From JBBDMU01 sp040905685 (GTDB lineage: Bacteria; Bacteroidota; Rhodothermia; Balneolales; Natronogracilivirgulaceae), in NCBI GenBank assembly GCA_040905685.1, contig JBBDRB010000110.1, positions 1 to 64,000 of the forward strand: DNA of 64,000 nt, in the 5' to 3' direction. A model generated the notes under the pieces. The model was not told where the DNA came from. It did not search any database and saw only the letters and a list, made by a program, of their open reading frames with translations. The translations under genes were made by a program, and so were the position numbers. Below are positions 17,617 through 25,422 of the stretch, piece after piece (position 1 is the first letter of the stretch; every line of letters begins with the position of its first letter).

Positions 17617-18285
17617 TTATTCATCCCAGATAAACTCAAACAGGATGACCGAGACGGAGATGACCACCCCGGTAAATCCCACCATGGCCAGCATGTCATC
17701 GGTCAGCCCTTCCGGGGCATCCCCGGAAAAAGCGGCTTCGGTCGTACGGACCAGAAGAAGGATAAGCGGCACCAGCAACGGCAGGCTCAGCACGGAATAG
17801 ATGGTGCCTTTTTGTGAGGCCTGCGATACGATCGCACCCAGCATGGTGGATACGCCCGACAGGCCCAGGGTTCCGAAAAATAATATAAAAACCAGCAAAC
17901 CGGGCTGATAAACGGTGATATTGAGCATAAACAGGTAGACCATCAGCGATAAAAACGTCACCAGCAACGTGAACAGGAAGTTGTAGATCAACTTGCCGGT
18001 ATACACGGCGCCGGGTTCGCCGTGAAGCCGGAGAAGATCGAAGGTACCCCGTTCGGTCTCAGTAATGAACGAGCGGCCCAAAACCGTCAGGGAAGCAAAG
18101 AGTATGATAATCCAGATGAGTCCGCTTCGGGCGGTCAGCGGCAGCTCTTCAGCCCGAAGTGAAAACAGAACAATGAGCAGGGCGCCGCCAACAAAAGCCA
18201 GCACCGTATTAAGTGCATATTTTGACTGCAGTTCCAGTTGAATATCTTTATTCAGCACGGCCAGCATTGTACGAAACCATTTCAT
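17617..18285 (-). CDS. ccmB: Haem exporter CcmB
   Basis: A 222-residue membrane protein with about six spans. The opening segment (MLAVLNKDIQLELQSKYALN) matches the conserved start of CcmB, and the ERGTFDLLRLHGEPGAVYTGK loop and SQASQKGTIYSVLSLPLLVP are diagnostic. CcmB is the membrane subunit of the ABC complex that delivers haem for cytochrome c maturation, so this organism probably makes c-type cytochromes by system I. No other ccm gene is in view, which is unusual because ccmA and ccmC usually sit next to it. It precedes folD on the same strand with a gap of 77 bp to its chosen start. Confidence 0.93.
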   Translation of the reverse strand: MKWFRTMLAVLNKDIQLELQSKYALNTVLAFVGGALLIVLFSLRAEELPLTARSGLIWIIILFASLTVLGRSFITETERGTFDLLRLHGEPGAVYTGKLIYNFLFTLLVTFLSLMVYLFMLNITVYQPGLLVFILFFGTLGLSGVSTMLGAIVSQASQKGTIYSVLSLPLLVPLILLLVRTTEAAFSGDAPEGLTDDMLAMVGFTGVVISVSVILFEFIWDE

Positions 18286-18422
18286 GGCATCATGGTACGG
18301 AATTTCATAGAATTATGGTCCTGAATATACAGTAAAAATTCCCCCGCTAATACTATGACTTGCCTCACACGTTGTGTATATTTTATTGATCTTAATAAGC
18401 AGTATTCCAATTATATCACTTT

Positions 18423-18890
18423 ATGAAAATACATGAACTGCTGGACGATGAGAACATTTTGCCTCAACTTCGGGTTGCATCCAAGCAGGAAGCTATACAA
18501 AAGCTGATCGACACCCTCACCCTGGATGTCGGCAATGCTAAAGAAACGTGTATAAAAGCCGTCCTTGAACGGGAATCGATCATGTCTACCGGGGTCGGCA
18601 AGGGCCTGGCCATCCCTCACGGCAAGGCCAAAGGCCTTGACAAAACCTATGCTGCCTTTGCCAAGCTGGACCCTCCCATAGAATATGACGCCATAGACGG
18701 GGATCCGGTACAGCTTATTTTTTTACTCGTCGGACCGGAATCCCAGAATTCCCTTCATATTAAGATGCTGAGCAGGATTTCCCGGCTGCTGAACAGCGCC
18801 TCGTTCCGCGAGCGGCTCATCCGGTGCAAGTCCCGCAAAGAGATGCTGGATGCCTTCCGGCTCGAAGAAGAACAATTTATCAGAATATGA
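18423..18890 (+). CDS. ptsN: Nitrogen PTS-type EIIA protein
   Basis: A 155-residue stand-alone PTS EIIA type-2 domain of the EIIA(Ntr) kind. The phosphorylation site His66 lies in GLAIPHGKAK, preceded by ERESIMSTGVG, both family signatures. EIIA(Ntr) usually regulates K+ transport, amino acid use and stress responses instead of moving sugars. The gene overlaps the next gene by 4 bp in an ATGA junction, so it is translated together with holB. Two large transporters 2-7 kb to the left carry related EIIA domains, so this protein could compete or exchange phosphate with them. No EI or HPr gene is in the window. Confidence 0.9.
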   Translation: MKIHELLDDENILPQLRVASKQEAIQKLIDTLTLDVGNAKETCIKAVLERESIMSTGVGKGLAIPHGKAKGLDKTYAAFAKLDPPIEYDAIDGDPVQLIFLLVGPESQNSLHIKMLSRISRLLNSASFRERLIRCKSRKEMLDAFRLEEEQFIRI

Positions 18891-20065
18891 GCATAGATTT
18901 GGGAGGAAAAAGGCTGGTGGGGCAAACCATGGCCCGCGAAAAAATTGGCAGGATACTGGCATCCGACCGCCTGAGCCACGCTTACCTCCTTTCCGGTCCG
19001 CCCGGTACCGGCAAAAAACCTCTGGCCCTGGCTTTTGCCGAAGCCGTAAACGGCATTAGCAACCTCTCCGACCTTAAGGACCTGACCACCTCCGCAAAAA
19101 GATCCTGGTTCCATCATCCGGATATCCATGTTTTTCTTCCCCTGCCCAGGGTGTGTGCGGCCGGTGAGCTTCCCTCCAGGGTCAGCCTGCTGGCCGCCGA
19201 TCCCTATGAGGTCGTTGATTTCTCTGTCAGGCCCTCGCTCACCGATCAGTCGGAAAGCAAGAACCGCAACGCTTTCTACTCCATAGAATATTTCAGGGAG
19301 CAGATACGACCGGCTACCCTCATGAAGCCGAACGAGGGAAACCGGACCGTCATCATTATTTCCAATATTGAGAAAATGCGGGTGGAGGGGTTTAATGCCT
19401 TTCTCAAAATGCTGGAAGAGCCGTCCGAACGGCTCATGTTCATCCTGACCACCGACCAAATTGATGCGGTGCTGCCAACGGTAATATCCCGGTGCCAGCT
19501 TATACCCTGCCCATCGCTGACGCAGGAAGAGATCCGGCAGGGACTGATCACCCATGAACAGATGGATGAACCCGATGCCCGTTACCTGTCGCGCATCGCG
19601 GCCGGTAACTACAGCCTGACGCGTTTTTATGATGCGGAGACCCTGAGGCTAACGCGCAACCAGGTGGTCGATTTCCTGCGTTTTGCCTTCGCCCGCGACG
19701 CTAAAAACATTATAGCGGTGAGCCGCAGCTGGAACAGCGATCTGAATCAGGAAGGACAAATCACGCTTATGAACAGCCTGGAAGTCTTCATCCGCGATCT
19801 GATGATCTATTCGGCGACCGGTAATGAGGATCTGGTGACCAACAGCGATCAGTTGGAGACCATCCGGAAATTTTGCAGTAGCCTGGCCGAGGCGCGGCTG
19901 GATGAAATGATAGACGAAGTTTCGGCCGTCAGGATACTGCTTCAGCAAAATGTAAATGCCAGCCTGGCGTTTACCGTGCTGGCGAATCGCTTTTCCGCGC
20001 TGATGCGGGGCCGGGAGCTACCCGGCCGGCAAACCCAATCGCTCAGCTTTGAACATACCGGTTAG
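18887..20065 (+). CDS. holB: DNA polymerase III delta' subunit
   Basis: A 392-residue clamp-loader subunit. It starts at ATG 18887, four bases before the ptsN stop, in preference to an earlier frame opening at 18824. The P-loop reads GPPGTGKK with Lys in place of the usual Thr/Ser, and the later SRC motif (TVISRC) is present, which fits a delta' subunit that does not hydrolyse ATP. The usual four-cysteine zinc module after the P-loop is absent: only one Cys is found there. Domain order otherwise matches delta' (AAA+ then lid then helical C-terminal part). It functions at the replication fork loading the sliding clamp, and is followed by dapF at 8 bp. Confidence 0.88.
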   Translation: MSIDLGGKRLVGQTMAREKIGRILASDRLSHAYLLSGPPGTGKKPLALAFAEAVNGISNLSDLKDLTTSAKRSWFHHPDIHVFLPLPRVCAAGELPSRVSLLAADPYEVVDFSVRPSLTDQSESKNRNAFYSIEYFREQIRPATLMKPNEGNRTVIIISNIEKMRVEGFNAFLKMLEEPSERLMFILTTDQIDAVLPTVISRCQLIPCPSLTQEEIRQGLITHEQMDEPDARYLSRIAAGNYSLTRFYDAETLRLTRNQVVDFLRFAFARDAKNIIAVSRSWNSDLNQEGQITLMNSLEVFIRDLMIYSATGNEDLVTNSDQLETIRKFCSSLAEARLDEMIDEVSAVRILLQQNVNASLAFTVLANRFSALMRGRELPGRQTQSLSFEHTG

Positions 20066-20073
20066 GACAGCCC

Positions 20074-20886
20074 ATGATCCCATTTCATAAAATGCAGGGA
20101 GCCGGAAACGACTTTGTCGTGATCGATAACCGGTCGCTGGAACTTTCCATGGACCAGATCATAGCCATCACTCCCCGCCTGTGTGACCGCAGGTTCGGCA
20201 TCGGCGCCGACGGAACCCTGGTGCTGCAAAAATCCGGCGTCGCCGATTACACCATGACCTATCGCAACGCCGACGGCAGCGATGCCGGGATGTGTGGTAA
20301 CGGAGGCCGTTGCCTGGCCAAATTTGCTGTACTGAAGGGATTCCCTCCGCTTCATACGTTTACCGTGCATGATCACATTTACGAGGCCAGCGTACACGAT
20401 CAGGGCGTTTCCATTAAGTTCCCTGTGGAGGTCACCCCTATCCCCCTCGGCCGTTTAGGCGGTTACGAACTGTTGCAGGTGGATGCCGCCACCGAGCATG
20501 TGGTCATCGTAGTGGATGAGCCCGCCCTGGAGCAGGAAGAAGAATTAAGGCGAAGCGGACGGATCATACGGTCGTCGCAGAAGGCATTTCCAAAAGGCAC
20601 CAATGTAAATTTCATGAGCGTGAGGGCTAATGATCACCTTGGCTTGCAGACCTATGAGCGTGGAGTGGAAAACCTTACCCTGGCCTGCGGAACCGGGGCC
20701 ATTGCCTCATCCATCGCTCATCACTATTTGCAGGGTTTGCGAAATGAAAAGGCCGGTATGAAGGTTGATTGTAAAGGGGGCCGGCTCACTGTTGATTTTG
20801 AGTTTCAGCCGTCCCGGAATATTTATCATCATATATATCTTAGCGGACCCGCAGATTTTGTATTTGAAGGCACCATTTCACGTTAG
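20074..20886 (+). CDS. dapF: Diaminopimelate epimerase
   Basis: A 270-residue enzyme that converts LL- to meso-diaminopimelate for lysine and peptidoglycan. Both catalytic cysteines are present: Cys74 in MCGNGGRC and Cys205 in ACGTGA. The opening segment FHKMQGAGNDFVVID is the family's signature. It is cytoplasmic. It lies 8 bp after holB and its end overlaps the start of the plug-family lipoprotein, so it is part of the ptsN-holB-dapF-plug operon. No other lysine-pathway gene is in view. Confidence 0.97.
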   Translation: MIPFHKMQGAGNDFVVIDNRSLELSMDQIIAITPRLCDRRFGIGADGTLVLQKSGVADYTMTYRNADGSDAGMCGNGGRCLAKFAVLKGFPPLHTFTVHDHIYEASVHDQGVSIKFPVEVTPIPLGRLGGYELLQVDAATEHVVIVVDEPALEQEEELRRSGRIIRSSQKAFPKGTNVNFMSVRANDHLGLQTYERGVENLTLACGTGAIASSIAHHYLQGLRNEKAGMKVDCKGGRLTVDFEFQPSRNIYHHIYLSGPADFVFEGTISR

Positions 20887-22177
20887 CTTTTTTTTCCTGA
20901 TTGGGGTCCTCGTCCCGGTGATGTCCTGCACACGGGCTACCGTGGAACCGGACAGGCCGGCGGCAACGGTCCAGGCGTATCCTGATCTGAGGAACAGTGT
21001 CATGGTGAAGGGGCAGAACAGGCCGCCCCGGGGCATTCAAAGCATCCTGCTGTACCGCCAAACGCCTGACCAGGCGCCGGTGATCGAATTAAACAGTAAT
21101 CAGCAGCTCACCCTTAAATTCGATGACCTGGGCTTCGACAACCGCCGGTTCCGGGTGCGTTTCACGCATCATGACGCCGACTGGTCACCCAGTTCGCTGC
21201 TGCCCAATTTTTTTCAGAGAGGGTTCAGCGAAGACTATATTACCGATTCACAGACCAGCGAGGTACAGCGTCCGGCCTATACCCACTACACCTACACCTT
21301 CCCCAACGAAAATATAGAGCTGCTGGCGAGCGGCAATTATATGATCGAGGTTTATGATTATGAGAGAGATGAAATATTGTTTTCCCTCCCTTTTTTCGTT
21401 CATGAAAACACCGGGAGAATAGAAACCCGCATTGAAGAGCTGTACGGGCTCGACGAGCGTTACCTGATGTTTCACCAGATCTTTGCCACCTACGCCTACC
21501 CCGAAGACGTGATCATCCCGGATACGGACCTGGAAACGCGCTTCGTTCAAAACCATTTCTGGGGAAGGGCCAGGGTGGCCGGTATAGTGGATACCCCGGT
21601 GACCGGGCAGATCCGCTCCCATCTGGCGAGGGACAGCTCCTATGCCGGGCGGTTCGAGTTCAGAAGCCTGGATTTGCAGCGCCTGCAGCAGGAAGCCTAT
21701 AATATCATAGAATTCAGGCCCGAAACGACCCCTCCCCGGGTCGTGCTCATGCGCGATGTGGTTAACCTGGACATGACTCCCCGCACATCCCAAAGCCACC
21801 GTTTTGGGGTCCCGGTGGATGAAACCGGCGCCCGCTATGCGGATGTCTATTTCGAGCTGGAAATTCCCCGCCGGGAACAGATCGGTAAGCCGGTCTATGT
21901 GATCGGGCCGTTCAATAACTGGATTATTAATGAAAACCACCGCATGACCTATGACAGGGACAGGCAAAGCTATACCGGCAACGCCCTGGTCAAGGAAGGC
22001 CTGTATGACTATAAATATGCCGTGGTAGAACAGGGCGCGGTAAATGACCTTCGCCTCGACGCCAGTTTTGCCGATTCAAGGCAGGTTTACCATACCTTCG
22101 TCTATTTTTTTGACCCCGGCCTGCAGGCCGACCGCTTATTAATGGTCCATGATCATACGACCCGGCAACGATTTTAG
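20864..22177 (+). CDS. Type IX secretion plug-family lipoprotein (DUF5103)
   Basis: A roughly 437-residue lipoprotein. The signal peptide ends in VMSC. I place the start at TTG 20864, with TTG 20858 as an alternative; an ATG start is not available near the signal peptide, and no clear Shine-Dalgarno precedes either. The body matches the plug-protein family: YRQTPDQAPVIELNSNQQLTLKFDDL, then a beta-rich second domain, and a C-terminal CBM48-like module (IGPFNNWIINENHRMTYD). In Flavobacteria this protein plugs the outer-membrane pore of the type IX secretion system (SprA) when it is idle. It overlaps dapF by 23 bp and its stop overlaps the convergent barrel gene by 4 bp. Confidence 0.82.
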   Translation: MKAPFHVSFFFLIGVLVPVMSCTRATVEPDRPAATVQAYPDLRNSVMVKGQNRPPRGIQSILLYRQTPDQAPVIELNSNQQLTLKFDDLGFDNRRFRVRFTHHDADWSPSSLLPNFFQRGFSEDYITDSQTSEVQRPAYTHYTYTFPNENIELLASGNYMIEVYDYERDEILFSLPFFVHENTGRIETRIEELYGLDERYLMFHQIFATYAYPEDVIIPDTDLETRFVQNHFWGRARVAGIVDTPVTGQIRSHLARDSSYAGRFEFRSLDLQRLQQEAYNIIEFRPETTPPRVVLMRDVVNLDMTPRTSQSHRFGVPVDETGARYADVYFELEIPRREQIGKPVYVIGPFNNWIINENHRMTYDRDRQSYTGNALVKEGLYDYKYAVVEQGAVNDLRLDASFADSRQVYHTFVYFFDPGLQADRLLMVHDHTTRQRF

Positions 22178-25100
22178 AAATCGAGACCGATGCTGAAATA
22201 ATGCGTCCGGGATCCAAAACCGTCGTTCAGGTCATACGGCCAGCCCATATCCCACCGGAACGGCATCCCCAGCACGATAGTCCGGAGACCAAAACCCGTG
22301 CCAAGCAACGGATCCTGAAATTCGGTACCCTGCATGGTCATCCCTGCATCCACAAACGCACCGCCGGTGATGTTGTACAACGGTATGATCGGAATAGGGC
22401 CCGGCAACAGGGCCGCCATCAGCGGAAAACGGAATTCGGCATTAAACAGGCCGTATTTGTCCCCATAGGAGGCATTGAAATTATGTCCCCGCAGAGGCAG
22501 GGCCGGCTGGGTAAAGAAAATATCTTCCAGGCGGTCTATCGGGATCTGACCGTCTTCCCAGCGGTAGTTGATCCAGTTTTCCATACCGCCGATGAAGAAG
22601 TTTTGGGCATCACGGCCAAAAGATACCCCCCCTGAACCCCGGAACGCCAGCGAATACATGCCGCCAAAGCCCAGGTTGATATACTGGCGGTAATCGCCCA
22701 TCAGTGAAATAAACTGTATGATGTCTCCCCCCAACGGCGGACTGCCGGAAAGCCGGAGATTATACCTTGAACCCATGGCGGGAGTGATCCCGTTCATGAA
22801 TTGCGTCACGTCTCTGGTATAGCTTACTTCCGGAAACAGAAAGAAAGCCGATTCCGAGTCACTCTGCATTCCCGAAAGCAGGCTGAAGTCCTGGTTTATG
22901 TTGATCAGACTGGCTCCGTAATCAATTCTTGTGAACTTGTCCAGCGGATACTGAAAACTGGCCCCTCCCCCATAATAGCGGTATCGCACCAGCTGGATAT
23001 TTCCGGTTTGATCAATAGCCTGAAAATTCCGGGCCGTATGGAAATAATTGACCATATAGTTGGTCCGGTTTTTAAAATAGCCGTAGCTGAGCTGATAATC
23101 GCTGTTCCGGAGATCAAATACCAGGTTACTGGCCACCGTAAACCGGTGATCGCCCAGCAGGTCGCTGAAAGACATCTGGGTAACGGCGAAGACTCCGTAG
23201 CCGGTAGAAACCGTACCTCCGGCATAGGTCAGATCCGGAGAGAACGAAAGGCGATAGCGGCGCGGTACATAGCGCCCGTCGTCGGTTTTGTTCTCTACTG
23301 GACTAAACATCCGTCCTTCCGGAGTTTCGGCGAATTCCTCTTCGATGGATTCTCCAAAGACGTAATCCCGGAAGTCCACCTCATCCGGTCCCCGTTCGAC
23401 CGTATCTTCCGGCTCCCCCTCATCCTCCTCTTCTTCACGGATCTGTTCAAACATAGCTGAGTTCAGCAAATCGGCATCTATGGACTGAAAAATATCCTGG
23501 GGCTGGGTCAGCGTACTGTGGATATGGGCAAAGGCCGGCACACGCTCATGCTGAGATTCCGTCAGGCGTCGCTCGGCCCACAGGCTTTGCTGCAGCTGAG
23601 AACTGACCGTCCGGTTGAGGGGATTGTCGATCATGAACACATCGAGGTATCCTCCGTTGTAGGCATTGGCCACCAGTTTACTTCCATCCGCGCTGATGGA
23701 CATTTGCTGGACACCCGTGATCAGATCGGTCAGCGGGGTACTCGTCCTCTCGTTTGGATTGAGCTCGTAAACGTTGGGGATGCCATTCTGGTCGGAGATG
23801 TACACAATCCGCCCGTCCCGGGTCATTAGGGGACGGTTTTCCCTGGAATTAACCGTGCTGGTAAGCCTTTGCGCCCGATTCTGACCCAGATTCACCCTGT
23901 AGATATCGGATTGGTTGAGGTAGGGATTCAGCAGCACATTATACCCCGTTTTATACGTATTCAGCGAAACCCTGTCTCCGCGGTCGGAGGCGAACAATAT
24001 GCCCCGGGAATCGGTCGTCCAGGAGGGATCGTAATCGCTGAACACGTCATTGGTGACATTAAAGAAATCCTCGTTTACCAGGTTGTATACGTAGATATTG
24101 GTATAGGGTCCGGAATTTCCGTTGAAGGCCAGTTTTTGTCCGTCCGGGGACCAGGCCACCGATCCGATGGCATCGATTTCGGGAAAATGCAGCCTTTGGA
24201 TATTCCCGGAATTGTAGTCAATAATGGCGAGATCAATATTTCCCCTGGTCCGCGTAGACAAGGCCAGGCGTTCGCCGTCGGGTGACCAGGTTAAATTCGG
24301 CCTGAGTATGTTCAGCTCTTCGAAATCAACGTTATCTTCACCCTTGACAAGGGTGCGTATCAGGCTGCCGTCGAGCGCGCTCACCACGACCACGTCAAAA
24401 TAGCCCCTGCGGTTCGTGATCAGGGCGATCCGGTCACCCTGAGGTGATATTGTCGGACTTACATTGTAGGAACCGCCCATTTCCCGTTCGGTAATCAATG
24501 TTCCAATGTTCTTAAGACTTTCGCGTTCGGCAACTTCCGGCCAGTAACGGACTCTCAGCCATTCATGCCACCGTTCCGACAGCTCGGGCAGGGTCAGGCC
24601 CAGGGCCTGCCGCATGCCGGCCGGAACACTGCGGGTCATTTGTACGCTCTGGAGGATCTCGGCAATTTTTTCACGGCCGTATTCCTGGACTATATAATCC
24701 CACATGGCTTGTCCCCCCCGGTAGGCAAAAAAACCGGATAAACCCTGGATGGGCGGCAAAAAGTTGTTAATGACCGCATCCCGGATAAACATGTCCGTGT
24801 CGGTATCCCATCCCTGGGAAGTATATTCAGCCAGCCCTTCCTCAAACCAAAGGGGGAATACCAGCTGGATGTTGTTCTGGATGATGGACTGAACCGAGCC
24901 TCCATAGAACATATCGTTAAACACGGCATGCAGGAGTTCGTGATGCAATACCTGGCGGTAATCGTAATAATTGCCCATGAAGGGGATGGTTATCCGGTTT
25001 TTGTATTTGTCGGTGACCCCGCCGATCCCCTGGGCATCAACCGGCAGCGGCACCACATTGGTCTGGGTGAAATCCGTATGGGAATCATAGATTATGACGC

Positions 25101-25377
25101 TGATGCGATCGTTTATCTGATGATCAAAATCCTCGGCAAGCTGGGCATAGGCCGTTTCCAGGCTGTTCGCGGTAAATTCTGCCAGATAGTAGTTCTTGGA
25201 ATCGTAATAGTACACATCAAAATGATCCGATTGGATATACCTCCAGTCGAACGTGTCGTACTGTACCCTGTTCTTGCCAAACTGTATGCTTTGTGCTTCA
25301 CTCACGGAAGAGCCCAGGAAGAGCGAAAGAAGGATAACCGGCGTAATTAAGAGCTTTGGGTATTTCATGATTTTCAT
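22174..25377 (-). CDS. Outer-membrane protein: gluzincin-like peptidase, PD40 beta-propeller and Omp85-like barrel
   Basis: A 1067-residue secreted protein with a signal peptide (ending near SVSEAQS). Residues about 95-200 hold a metallopeptidase-like domain with HELLH (His146, His150) and a third zinc ligand in WFEEGLAEY (Glu180). Residues about 295-600 carry repeated PD40/TolB-type blades (SPDGERLAL and SPDGQKLAF units). An acidic linker (about 650-700) leads to a C-terminal barrel of Omp85 style: LRGHNFN, AFVDAG, then GLRTIVLGMPFRWDMGWP and a final aromatic residue. No POTRA domain is visible. It lies in the aroK-aroB-tamB-rnr operon, and may be the barrel partner of TamB. Function inferred. 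Confidence 0.85.
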   Translation of the reverse strand: MKIMKYPKLLITPVILLSLFLGSSVSEAQSIQFGKNRVQYDTFDWRYIQSDHFDVYYYDSKNYYLAEFTANSLETAYAQLAEDFDHQINDRISVIIYDSHTDFTQTNVVPLPVDAQGIGGVTDKYKNRITIPFMGNYYDYRQVLHHELLHAVFNDMFYGGSVQSIIQNNIQLVFPLWFEEGLAEYTSQGWDTDTDMFIRDAVINNFLPPIQGLSGFFAYRGGQAMWDYIVQEYGREKIAEILQSVQMTRSVPAGMRQALGLTLPELSERWHEWLRVRYWPEVAERESLKNIGTLITEREMGGSYNVSPTISPQGDRIALITNRRGYFDVVVVSALDGSLIRTLVKGEDNVDFEELNILRPNLTWSPDGERLALSTRTRGNIDLAIIDYNSGNIQRLHFPEIDAIGSVAWSPDGQKLAFNGNSGPYTNIYVYNLVNEDFFNVTNDVFSDYDPSWTTDSRGILFASDRGDRVSLNTYKTGYNVLLNPYLNQSDIYRVNLGQNRAQRLTSTVNSRENRPLMTRDGRIVYISDQNGIPNVYELNPNERTSTPLTDLITGVQQMSISADGSKLVANAYNGGYLDVFMIDNPLNRTVSSQLQQSLWAERRLTESQHERVPAFAHIHSTLTQPQDIFQSIDADLLNSAMFEQIREEEEDEGEPEDTVERGPDEVDFRDYVFGESIEEEFAETPEGRMFSPVENKTDDGRYVPRRYRLSFSPDLTYAGGTVSTGYGVFAVTQMSFSDLLGDHRFTVASNLVFDLRNSDYQLSYGYFKNRTNYMVNYFHTARNFQAIDQTGNIQLVRYRYYGGGASFQYPLDKFTRIDYGASLININQDFSLLSGMQSDSESAFFLFPEVSYTRDVTQFMNGITPAMGSRYNLRLSGSPPLGGDIIQFISLMGDYRQYINLGFGGMYSLAFRGSGGVSFGRDAQNFFIGGMENWINYRWEDGQIPIDRLEDIFFTQPALPLRGHNFNASYGDKYGLFNAEFRFPLMAALLPGPIPIIPLYNITGGAFVDAGMTMQGTEFQDPLLGTGFGLRTIVLGMPFRWDMGWPYDLNDGFGSRTHYFSIGLDF

Positions 25378-25422
25378 GTCGATTATTATGAGTTGAAGCT
25401 GTGCAAAATTGACAGGCCTTAT

